DNA of 64,000 bases from contig WELA01010671.1 in the NCBI GenBank assembly GCA_009602735.1, positions 68,001-132,000 of the forward strand. The letters run 5' to 3'. Positions 55,451 through 64,000 of this stretch are shown piece after piece. The notes beneath the pieces are model-generated. The model worked only from the letters and a program-made list of their open reading frames with translations, made no database searches and had not been told where the DNA came from. Positions within the stretch are counted from its first letter, which is position 1. Each line of letters opens with the position of its first letter. The stretch is from Mesotaenium endlicherianum (lineage: Eukaryota > Streptophyta > Zygnematophyceae > Zygnematales > Mesotaeniaceae). The position numbers were made by a program, and so were the translations under genes.

Positions 55451-55807
55451 CCGCCCTGACTGTCCCTTCAGTAGACATGGGAAGGTGACAGGAGGTCCTG
55501 TCTCCATATAAGTTGGAGGGGGATGTGACAGTTAGTGACAGTTGTGACAGGCAGCCCACCTTTAAAATTAAGTTGGAGGGAGTGGTATTCTGTTTTGGGA
55601 TCAGCCGGACAATCTCTAATAACCATATTACACACTCAACCTGCGCTCACACTCACTTTCTCTCTAACTCAATTTTCCCTTATATTCACTCACACCAGGA
55701 ATTTCACACTAGAAACTCTCCCGATCGCGTTCTTCTTCATCAAGGGCACTCAGTAGCGGCAAAATATCATGACTTCACTAACTGCATTGTGTTTATGATT
55801 GAGCAGG
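55451..55807 (+). repeat. Pol-ORF3 spacer with two polypurine-like copies
   Basis: TAAGTTGGAGGGG at 55509-55521 and TTAAGTTGGAGGGA at 55568-55581. The branch-point-like CACTAAC (55776-55782) and GAGCAG (55801-55806) precede the ORF3 ATG, as in subfamily 1. Confidence 0.72.
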
Positions 55808-57233
55808 ATGACTCAAAAGTGGGAACTCAAGAGGAAAGGAAGGGCGGAAGAGGCACATGCAGAATACTTGCAATTCCGTGGAGACATCGAATCATCCTCC
55901 ATCTCCGCTCGGGAATCACAGCAACTCCAACAACAGCGGGAAGCACAGAAGAAGAAGGAGGAGGAGGAACAGGCCAGACTGAGGCAGGAAGAACTGGACA
56001 GAAAAGCTGCAAAGGAGGCCAAGAAAGCCGAGGAGGAGAGGCAAGCTGAGGAGAAGCGGAAGCAGCAGGCTGAAGAAGAGCTGAGGCAGCTACCGCTATA
56101 CAATACTAGGCAAGGGCTTCGATCTACTGGAGGAGGCCTTCAAGTATGCTCACAGAAGGACATCCTCCAGAAGGAAGTTGAGACATCCGAACACTTTTAC
56201 AAGTATATAGAGGTCTGCACGGGGCTCCTCCTCTACCGCGATTACGCCAGGATGGTAGGATATACGGTCAGGGAGGCCAAGGCAATGGCCCAGGTGAAGG
56301 AAGCAGGGACTGTATTCATTCTTAGTATCTGGGGGAAAGATAGGGTCATCAGGATGATCCCCATGGACGCGGACAGCTCTAAGGACTCTACACCCCATAA
56401 CCGGTTCAAGGCCATGTATAATGAGGTGGAGAGGAGAAGGTGGGAGTTCTTGGCCAGGGAAACCAGTTTGCTAGACTTTGCAGGGCACTGGTACCCTTGT
56501 ACTCTTAAAAGGACAGAACCTGCCTTCTTCCAAAAGCCCACCGATTGGCGGTGGATGACCATCAACATGAGGGATCAGCAGAATGACAGGGCGACGGATT
56601 TCCTGACAGACCTAAAGGGGAACATAGTATTGCCCCCTCACATTGCGGCTTGGGACCCAAGATTGGATGGAGTCAGAGACTGCATGAGCCAAGAAATGCA
56701 GGGGGACAGAAGCAGGGCCCGAGAGTCATTCTCAAAAGGGAAGCACGCTTAGGCCAAACGAGCAAGCAAGCAGGGGGAAAAGGACCTGTATGCGGTCCGA
56801 ACTCAGCAGCCCCCACCAGCACCCAAAAGGGGTAGGTCAGTGGGATATTCTTTTTCTTGGGAAGAGCTGGAGCAGCTGACAGAAGAGACCCCAGAAGTCT
56901 CAGAGGAACCCGGGGACGGAGAGGAGGAGGAGTCAGAGGAAGACGAGGAGGAAGGCGAGGAGGAAGACACTAGCCCCCCCGTGATCCTGACACCTGCCAC
57001 ATCCCCTGTAAGGGAGAAGACGAAGTTGGCCCTGCAGCAACTCGCTGAAGAGGAGGATATCACTTGGCTGGAAATTGCCAGTAGACAGAGCCCATCTGCA
57101 GGCACGAAGACCCAGTCAGACAGGGGAGACAGGAGGGCTGCTAGAGAAATAGCCAGAGGCTTGCCGGCATCTCCCTCGCAGAGAGGGCATGTACCCTTAG
57201 CTCATGTCATGCAACATCCTTCTGGGAGATGCT
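55808..57233 (+). pseudogene. ORF3, subfamily 2, of the 49408-57441 element
   Basis: It begins MTQKWELKRKGRAEEAHAEYL, then a Glu/Lys/Gln/Arg-rich helix region to residue ~100, then YIEVCTGLLLYRDYARMVGYT, YNEVERRRWEFLARET, HWYPCTLKR, PTDWRWMTINMR, LPPHIAAWDPRLDG and SFSKGKHA. A very acidic stretch follows (EEEESEEDEEEGEEED, ~56930), and then part of the GHVPLAHVMQHPSG block before the LTR remnant. It lines up block by block with subfamily 1 (38102-39778) despite much sequence change. It is broken, with a few breaks. Confidence 0.82.
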
Positions 57234-57441
57234 ACTGTCTTCTAACCTTGCTTATGTATGAGTTTACTGATTTGCATTATTGATGCTAATTTACTCGCAT
57301 TTGACTTACGAGTATTATTCACTGTTAGTGTTTTGTCCTTTGCCGTTTAACCTGTTAACGGAAACTACCATAAAGATTACTTGCTGATATAAAGATCTTT
57401 ATTAATTATTAATCGCCTATTTGGTAAGTCGATTCATTTCA
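57234..57441 (+). repeat. 3' LTR remnant, family A
   Basis: Only the last ~208 bases of the LTR, from CTGTCTTCTAACC to GATTCATTTCA. The right flank TTAAC completes the target duplication. Confidence 0.9.
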
Positions 57442-57446
57442 TTAAC

Positions 57447-59300
57447 CTTGTGTATCCGTTGTTGTCGTTCTTTATTGTTGCTTCACTTGTCATAATGAGA
57501 CACCCTTTTTTGTCCACACATAAATCGGATTCATCGGTATAAAGCCTCGCGAGAACAAAGCTCGCCATAACATCGCTAGCCTAACCACGAGACTCTCAAC
57601 CTCTGTTCCTTCACACACACCATCGTAGTAACCCCATGCTTCTGGTTTCATAGCTCACTTTTCAGTCAATATTTAGCGGATTAGCTACCCCAATAGTGCC
57701 TATTTGTGCCCAGACTTCTCGTACTCTTTTTACATGTACGGCTCATAAGCTGTGGGCTTTTCCTCTCGCAAGAGGAAGTTTGTACTCACCAGCATTTAGG
57801 TTAGTGAGGCCTTGCCCATTCCAGGGGTATTTCCCCTGTGAGTCTCGTCCTTCCTCGTTCTGCTTATGCCTAGCGTCCTCCGACAGGTTCCTAGCGTCCT
57901 CCTACAGTCTCAGTCACGACACCCCACCCATCCCAAGGTGCCAGGATTTGCCTTCAATGTACACGTCACACATCACACATAAATTCAAAGTCCTGGACCA
58001 CTGTCCAGCTCGGGTTGACCTTGTCAGTTCATTATACCCTAGTCTTCTGCAGTCAACAGGTCTTCAATGCCGTACCTTGACTCGCCTCTATTTCCGTCAC
58101 GCGTGTCAGACCACCAATTGCTCTTTTCTGCTCTAGTCGCGACAATCAGCTCTAGGTAAGTCTAATTACTGTTTGCACGTTGTGACTGTTGTGCCTAACA
58201 GTGTCGGTCCCTCGGCACGTGCGTAGCCTTCCAGCACATGTGCCTTTGACCTGGTCGATGTGTCGGTGGCCCTCCTCACGTGTGGGCAAACATGGTCGAT
58301 CGACCTTCGCACGTGTGTCGGTGACAAGCCTTACCAAGGTTAACATCCCTGGGTTCCTGAACTTGCACAATGCAACCATGACCAACACTCAGGGCATCCT
58401 TCTCCTTCACCCAGCTCTCACCATCTGCTTATCCTAAGAATTGGCAGAAAATTTAAAAAATTACTTGCCTTGCCTTAATTTCTCTTACAAGGACAGAAGC
58501 GTCTTATTTCTATACAGGCTTTCGCCCAAGTTGAGGGTTTACAAAATGGAAAAGTTAGTAGTTTGCAAAAATCACGTCCAAGCAGCTTAACAGGCAATGT
58601 CAAGTTCAGAGAAAATCGCCCTTCAAGGCTTTCGCTTAACTTTCACAAGTCACAGCTTACAAAATTCTGAACTGCACATCTATGTTGGCCTGGTTTGAAT
58701 TCTTCGCTCAATACCGCGCCTTAACAGCTCTTCCCTGCTTGGCTGGGCTCACTCAGTCCTTCGCTGAGAGCTTTTGCTTGTTAATACTACTCTTGCTATC
58801 AGCAATTCGACAATGGAGACTTCTGAGAACTTGGAAACTAACACAGCACTCACCATTTCAAGTGACCTTCGCACGCTGGTGGCGTATGACCCAAATCTGT
58901 GCTAATCTCCTAACAAATTCTATTTTGCAGCTCACTACTTACTACCAGTGAGATACTCTCTTGGGAACTCCTGAGGTCCAACCTTTATATGATTGTAAGG
59001 TTATGAAAGTGTAGTTTGTTTCTTTCTAGTATTTTATATGCATAGAGTGTAAGTTTAGAAGAGATCTTTGACCTTTATTTTAAGTCATTTGGACAAGTAT
59101 TGAGATAGTTTTGAAGTTTGGAAGTTTTTAGTGAGTGTAATGAATCAATTCATTATTTATTTATTTAATTGCATATATAAATATAACACTAAATAAGTAT
59201 TATGTCTATATACTCACATGTGCATGTTCATCTAAATGAATGTATGTCGATGTAATGCGAGTTTACTTACTTTGTCAAAAAGTTCGGCAGGATGACTTTT
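57447..59300. other. Non-LTR spacer, continuation of the 45338-49402 block
   Basis: No supported gene. A 146-codon plus-strand frame (57696-58136) has no recognised domain. 58216-58315 contains four CACGTG/CACATGTG motifs. At 59138 the sequence TGTAATGAATCA followed by an A/T-rich stretch resembles a much diverged tip of a family A LTR. The right end, CTTTT, flanks the next LTR. Confidence 0.45.
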
Positions 59301-60020
59301 TGTAATAAATCAGTATACTGGTCGATATAATATTCATTTAAATAACATAGTTAAATAAGTTCAGCCTGCTGAACTCTAGTTAATAATCAGTCTGCTGGAC
59401 TTTATACTTAATATCAATTTAATGACTTGGCCGGAAGTAGCAGGCTGAGGCCACCTTAAGTCAGCTTGCTGACACATTCTTTGACAGCCAGCTGACTTCC
59501 GTACTCGGTAGCAGCGAACTGCCTCAATATGCATCTAAGTGTGGTATGCTAGATGAATGGCCACATGACATCCCTATGATGGATGGCGATTCGGGATGAT
59601 GGGAGATGGCGGTGGATTTGGTTAACCGAGGTCCTACCAACGTGGTTAACTCCCGGGTAGGCGGTGCCATCGCACTGACCGTTGAACAGTAAACTCATTC
59701 CATGTACATATGCTAGGCATTGCTCTCGAGTTCGGCATTCGGAAACGAGGCCAACTCTCTTGTACAGCTTACTGAGAGAGATCTGAATCCAAGGCGAGAA
59801 GCCATTGATACGCACTGTCTTCTAACCTTGCTTATGTATGAGTTTACTGATTTGCATCATTGATGCTAGTTTACTCGCATTTGACTTACGAGTATTATTC
59901 CCTGCTAGTGTATTGTCCTTTGCCGTTTAACTAGTTAACGGAAATACCATAAAGATTACTTGCTGATATAAAGATCTTTATTAATTGTTAATCGCCTATT
60001 TGGTAAGTCGATTCATTTCA
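59301..60020 (+). repeat. Family A LTR (5' LTR)
   Basis: A 720-bp LTR beginning TGTAATAAATCAG. Left flank CTTTT. The right half is the same as in the LTR at 31817-32536; the left half is not. Confidence 0.92.
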
Positions 60021-60054
60021 GTGGTATCGGAGCAGTTATCACAGTCTTCTTTGT

Positions 60055-61533
60055 ATGGTAAGGACAAGGTCTCAAACTAGCAACTCCCGAGACATGGAGA
60101 ACCAGGATAACGAGAATGTCGAAAACCAGGCGGAAAGCCATGTAGCGGGAAACCGTACCTATTCGGAAGCAGTAGCGGATACTGCAGCTAGGGAGGCAGC
60201 AGATGAGGCAGCTGCTATTGCCTCAGTCGCAGCTCAGCAAGCTGAGGAGGAGATAGCCAGACTAGAAGCTGAACAAGTAGCAAAGGCCGCTGAAGATATA
60301 CAAAGGAGGGAAGGACAGCCAGCTGACGAGCGCACTGTTGAAGAACTTATGGCATCAAGGGCCAATGTTCTGAACCCACCTCCTGCCGTACAACTCAATG
60401 TACCCCTAGGTCAAATACGTGACCGGCTGAATGCGGCAGGAATTGCTGCTGCAGGAGCAAGAGGGATTGTTGAGGACACTACTCAGCGAGTAGATGCCAA
60501 TGCTGCTGCTGCATTTGCTAATCTACCACCCCAAAATGTAGACTTGGGAGCATTGTTCGTTCAGATGCAGTCGCAAATGGCGACCATGTATCAGTCCCAG
60601 CAGGAGGACAAAAGAATCATAATGTCCCTACTCCGGGACAGAGACCAACTGGGGTCTCACACCACTAGTGGTGGTGGCCGAGGGCCTAGTAAGCCCAAGC
60701 CGAAACCTCCCCAGGACTATGATCCTGAGGGAAACAGAAAATATTACCTGATCAAGTTTCTCGCGGATGTTGAGCAGTGGCTGGAGAACTACCCAGAACT
60801 GCAAGATTACGAGAAGGTCAGGCACACCGGTGCGCTACTGAAAGGCAGTGCCGCAGACTGGTGGCTTTACTGGAAGGAAGAGCGTAAGGCTCGGCAACTC
60901 GGTGACCCTACGTGGGTAGAGTTTGTCGAGAAGTTGCATGAGAAGTTTGATGTCATCAACCAGCAGGAGAAAGCTATCTATGCGATGATCTCCCTGACAC
61001 TGAAGCAGACCACTTCAGTTGCTGAGTTTGCTCAAAAGTTCCAAGAGAACATGATGAAGCAGCCTGATTTGCCAGAACGGTATAGGATAGCATACTTCAG
61101 GTATGGCTTGAAATCCGAGGTCTCTGGTCATTTTGCTGAGAAAAAGTATGAGAAACTGGCTGACTTGATCCAGGATGCTGACGCCTGGGATCAGCAGCAG
61201 TTCAATCACAAGCGCCAGAGTAACGCTTTGGTGTCTAAGATTGTCAAAAAGCCCCACGGTTCCTACAATGCAGTTGAAGGAGACCAGGCTGAGGATAATC
61301 AGGGTGATGAATATGAGTATGAGTACAATGCTATTCAGTCTAGAGGTAGAGGTGGTCCCTCTCGAGGTGGCTATGGAAGGGGTGGTGGTAGGACTAAGCC
61401 GAGACCAGCCTCAGCAAAATCTACTTGCTACCATTGTCAGCAGAAAGGCCACTACAGAGAACAGTGTCCGGTCAAGCACCTGCCTAAGGTCGAGAGAAAA
61501 GACCAGCCTTTAAAAGACAGCAACAGTCAGTAA
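60055..61533 (+). CDS. Gag of the 59301 family A element (492 aa)
   Basis: It encodes the same 492-residue gag as 32571-34049, with no difference that I can find: Ala/Glu-rich N-terminus, capsid region about 228-395, RGG-rich stretch, and CCHC knuckle at 458-471. It looks whole. Confidence 0.9.
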   Translation: MVRTRSQTSNSRDMENQDNENVENQAESHVAGNRTYSEAVADTAAREAADEAAAIASVAAQQAEEEIARLEAEQVAKAAEDIQRREGQPADERTVEELMASRANVLNPPPAVQLNVPLGQIRDRLNAAGIAAAGARGIVEDTTQRVDANAAAAFANLPPQNVDLGALFVQMQSQMATMYQSQQEDKRIIMSLLRDRDQLGSHTTSGGGRGPSKPKPKPPQDYDPEGNRKYYLIKFLADVEQWLENYPELQDYEKVRHTGALLKGSAADWWLYWKEERKARQLGDPTWVEFVEKLHEKFDVINQQEKAIYAMISLTLKQTTSVAEFAQKFQENMMKQPDLPERYRIAYFRYGLKSEVSGHFAEKKYEKLADLIQDADAWDQQQFNHKRQSNALVSKIVKKPHGSYNAVEGDQAEDNQGDEYEYEYNAIQSRGRGGPSRGGYGRGGGRTKPRPASAKSTCYHCQQKGHYREQCPVKHLPKVERKDQPLKDSNSQ

Positions 61534-61601
61534 TCCAGTCTACTGACTGTGAGGATGCTAGAGATAGTGAGTCGTCACTAGCTGCCCTCGTAGCAGGTAT
61601 T

Positions 61602-62579
61602 ATGGGTCCTGCTGAACTGGATTCACTATGCATGCCTGACAAACAGATAAAGGAGACCATCAGTAATATAGACGTCCAGAGAGTGCACACTCTGGATGCT
61701 CTTGTTCCACCTGATGTCCAACATTTCTTTGCTACGTCAGGAGAACAATGCGAAAGTCAGGAAAAGACAGTCCCCCCTATCCTACTGCATTGCATGATTG
61801 CAGGTAGGAAGGTGAGGGCATTTGTTGACGGAGGGGCGTCACATACTTTTATCCACAAGGACTTAGTTAAGCGGCTAAGGCTGCCTACTGTCACCCAAGG
61901 GAATAGAAAAATATTCCTTGGAGATGCCTCAAGTATCCCGGGAGGAGTTATAACCAAGCCTATTGAGGTCCAGTTAGGTTCTGGCATTGCAGTTCTAACT
62001 GAAACGCTTACATTTGAGGTACTCAACACTGGCTTTTATGATCTCGTGCTAGGCAGGTCCTGGCTTAATAGACATCAAGCTGAAGTGTGTTGGAGCAGAG
62101 GTACAGTTAAAGTGAGAGGAGCCAGTGATGGGCAGACTGACTTGGCACCCACCAGTGCTCTTCCTCTTGTCCTGTGTGGATGGCAAATGAAGGAAAAGAA
62201 GAGGCTTCCAGAAGGATGCAAGTTGCTGAATGCAATGGAGTTCGTCAAAAGCTGGAACCAGAAGGAAGACAGAATGTTCTGTCTGCTGCTAAGAGAGGTA
62301 CCTCCTCAACCTGAAGAAGTGGTTGAGAAAAAGATACACCCTCCGGAACACCCTACTGCTGCAAACATTGTTGCTCAGTACATGGATGTGTTTAATATGC
62401 CTCCAACACTACCCCCTAAGCGGGAAGTAGATCATAGGATTGATTTATTACCTGGCAGCCAGCCACCCTGGCAACGCACGTATGGCTTGTCTTATTAAGA
62501 GAGTGAGGAGTTGAAAACACAGATTGCAGAGCTGGAGGAAAATGGTTACATTTCTCCCAGTAAATCACCGTACGGCGCA
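61602..62579 (+). pseudogene. Pol remnant before the gap (protease, RT start)
   Basis: Protease with [10 protein letters not shown], the linker, and the beginning of RT ([19 protein letters not shown]). It stops at the N run. It differs from the 34118 pol at only a few positions. It belongs to a broken copy. Confidence 0.85.
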
Positions 62580-63426
62580 NNNNNNNNNNNNNNNNNNNNN
62601 NNNNNNNNNNNNNNNNNNNNNNNNNNNNNNNNNNNNNNNNNNNNNNNNNNNNNNNNNNNNNNNNNNNNNNNNNNNNNNNNNNNNNNNNNNNNNNNNNNNN
62701 NNNNNNNNNNNNNNNNNNNNNNNNNNNNNNNNNNNNNNNNNNNNNNNNNNNNNNNNNNNNNNNNNNNNNNNNNNNNNNNNNNNNNNNNNNNNNNNNNNNN
62801 NNNNNNNNNNNNNNNNNNNNNNNNNNNNNNNNNNNNNNNNNNNNNNNNNNNNNNNNNNNNNNNNNNNNNNNNNNNNNNNNNNNNNNNNNNNNNNNNNNNN
62901 NNNNNNNNNNNNNNNNNNNNNNNNNNNNNNNNNNNNNNNNNNNNNNNNNNNNNNNNNNNNNNNNNNNNNNNNNNNNNNNNNNNNNNNNNNNNNNNNNNNN
63001 NNNNNNNNNNNNNNNNNNNNNNNNNNNNNNNNNNNNNNNNNNNNNNNNNNNNNNNNNNNNNNNNNNNNNNNNNNNNNNNNNNNNNNNNNNNNNNNNNNNN
63101 NNNNNNNNNNNNNNNNNNNNNNNNNNNNNNNNNNNNNNNNNNNNNNNNNNNNNNNNNNNNNNNNNNNNNNNNNNNNNNNNNNNNNNNNNNNNNNNNNNNN
63201 NNNNNNNNNNNNNNNNNNNNNNNNNNNNNNNNNNNNNNNNNNNNNNNNNNNNNNNNNNNNNNNNNNNNNNNNNNNNNNNNNNNNNNNNNNNNNNNNNNNN
63301 NNNNNNNNNNNNNNNNNNNNNNNNNNNNNNNNNNNNNNNNNNNNNNNNNNNNNNNNNNNNNNNNNNNNNNNNNNNNNNNNNNNNNNNNNNNNNNNNNNNN
63401 NNNNNNNNNNNNNNNNNNNNNNNNNN
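62580..63426. other. Assembly gap, 847 Ns
   Basis: A run of Ns inside pol. In the copy at 31817-40611 the same interval (35096-36969) is 1,874 bp, so the N count does not match the expected length. Confidence 0.98.
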
Positions 63427-64000
63427 GTTAATGGGAGTCAAACAGCTGCTCAGCACAGCAAACCACCCTCAGACTGATGGGCAGACTGAAAGAGCTAACC
63501 GAGTTCGGCAGGAGGTGCTGCGAGCATATATTAATCAAAAACAAGATAATTGGGATGACCTGTTGCCTCAAATTCAGTTTGCGGTCAACAGTGCGGTGCA
63601 CACGTCAACGGGCAAGACTCCTTTTGAACTCAGCCTGGGTAGAGTCCCTAAGTCTCCTCTAGATGTGCTAGGGGAATCTTTAACTCACCCTGAAGGGATT
63701 GACAACCCGGTCTCCCTCCAGTTAACTCAGGAGTTTGCTGACACCCTGTCAGAAGTCCAACGAAACTTGCACACGGCCCAAGAAAACCAACAAAAATACG
63801 CTAATCAACACCGTCGGGAACTGTCATTTTCCAAGGGGATTTAGTCAAACTGCATTCTCAGCACCTGTACCTCCCTGGTGTGGTCAAGAAAAAGCTTGGC
63901 CCTGTCTGGGTCGGTCCATATTCGGTGGTCCGTCGTGTCGGTCAGAATGCTTACAAACTGAACATGTCAGCTGACTACAAGGGTCACCCGGTCTTTAATG
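63427..64000 (+). pseudogene. Integrase remnant after the gap
   Basis: From just before the catalytic Glu ([14 protein letters not shown]) through the integrase tail to the GPYSVVRR segment ([22 protein letters not shown]), cut by the window edge. It is a broken copy. Confidence 0.85.

Larger units (their letters stand above)
49403..57446 (+). mobile_element. Family A element (ORF3 subfamily 2) with TSD TTAAC
   Basis: 5' LTR 49408-50124, primer site, gag 50159-51660, pol about 51552-55450, spacer with two polypurine-like copies, ORF3 55808-57233, and the last ~208 bp of the 3' LTR (57234-57441). TTAAC at 49403-49407 and 57442-57446 is a perfect 5-bp target duplication, so both true ends are present although the region before the 3' LTR is incomplete. 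The shared LTR part differs at about 11-12 of 205 positions by eye, which suggests an older insertion than the B element at 3066. It is broken, with about ten breaks; some apparent ones coincide with single-N assembly joints. Confidence 0.92.
59301..64000 (+). mobile_element. Young family A element running off the window, with an assembly gap
   Basis: 5' LTR 59301-60020, primer site, gag 60055-61533, pol from 61602 interrupted by Ns (62580-63426) and continuing as integrase to 64000. From about 32225 to 34149 the 31817-40611 element is identical to this one by eye, so the two are very close relatives. ORF3 and the 3' LTR would lie outside the window. Gag looks whole; visible pol has at least two breaks, and the gap hides the rest. 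Confidence 0.9.

Noticed and set aside
56803-57105. Ser-rich minus-strand frame
   Set aside because: Mirror image of the acidic GAG/GAA-rich stretch of ORF3 on the plus strand.
57696-58136. 146-codon open frame in the non-LTR block
   Set aside because: Cys/Ser/Leu-rich composition typical of pyrimidine-rich DNA, with no domain and no support from neighbours.
59138-59215. Diverged tip of another family A LTR
   Set aside because: Only the first ~12 bases match well; the rest is low-complexity A/T sequence. Mentioned within the spacer entry but not called.
1-64000. Bacterial-style operons, phage or CRISPR
   Set aside because: Primer sites, chromodomains, LTRs and the absence of ribosome-binding-site-led gene clusters point to a eukaryotic nuclear genome.

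Overview
The window is almost wholly retrotransposon sequence. At least seven copies or part-copies of one Ty3/gypsy family (here 'family A') and three copies of a second one ('family B') lie nested in each other on both strands. Both families look like chromoviruses: Ty3-type protease-RT-RNase H-integrase order, and a chromodomain at the integrase C-terminus. Both have a primer site of the type TGGTATCGGAGC, which matches the initiator-Met tRNA end used by land-plant and other streptophyte elements. The DNA is therefore most likely nuclear DNA of a large, repeat-rich green-lineage genome. A charophyte alga such as Chara is my best guess from sequence feel, but nothing here proves a species. 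I find no rRNA, no confident tRNA, no CRISPR array and no convincing host gene.

Layout: 1-1233, 5' end of a minus-strand A copy leaving the window; 1234-2027, plus-strand A remnant; 2028-10075, minus-strand A remnant split by a B element (3066-7458) with 5-bp target duplication CAAGA; 10076-18798, minus-strand A element with mismatched LTRs; 18799-20754, more A remnants with a lone LTR; 20755-29933, two B copies on opposite strands, abutting; 29934-31816, plus-strand A remnant; 31817-40611, the best A element, which looks whole; 40612-45337, an older minus-strand A element; 45338-49407 and 57442-59300, the only non-LTR sequence (about 6 kb), split by a plus-strand A element (49408-57441, target duplication TTAAC); 59301-64000, a young A element with an 847-N gap that runs off the window.

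Two results stand out. (1) Family A has a third gene, ORF3, between the integrase/chromodomain and the 3' LTR (558 codons in the best copy). It occurs in two clearly diverged subfamilies that keep the same motifs, has no signal peptide or membrane segment, and is bracketed by duplicated polypurine tracts (TTAAGTTGGAGGGG). Its ATG sits directly behind a branch-point/AG splice-acceptor-like signal. (2) The target-site duplications of two A insertions are swapped between distant LTRs (TCGGG at 31812-31816 and 19926-19930; ACTGT/ACAGT at 40612-40616 and 20652-20656). This is what an inversion of 20652-31816 by recombination between oppositely oriented LTRs would leave, unless it is an assembly mis-join.

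Family A in brief: gag (Ala/Glu-rich N-terminus, capsid region, RGG-rich stretch, one CCHC knuckle), then pol in another frame, ORF3, a small hairpin and the 3' polypurine tract. All retroelements are treated as fossils; individual lesions are not listed.
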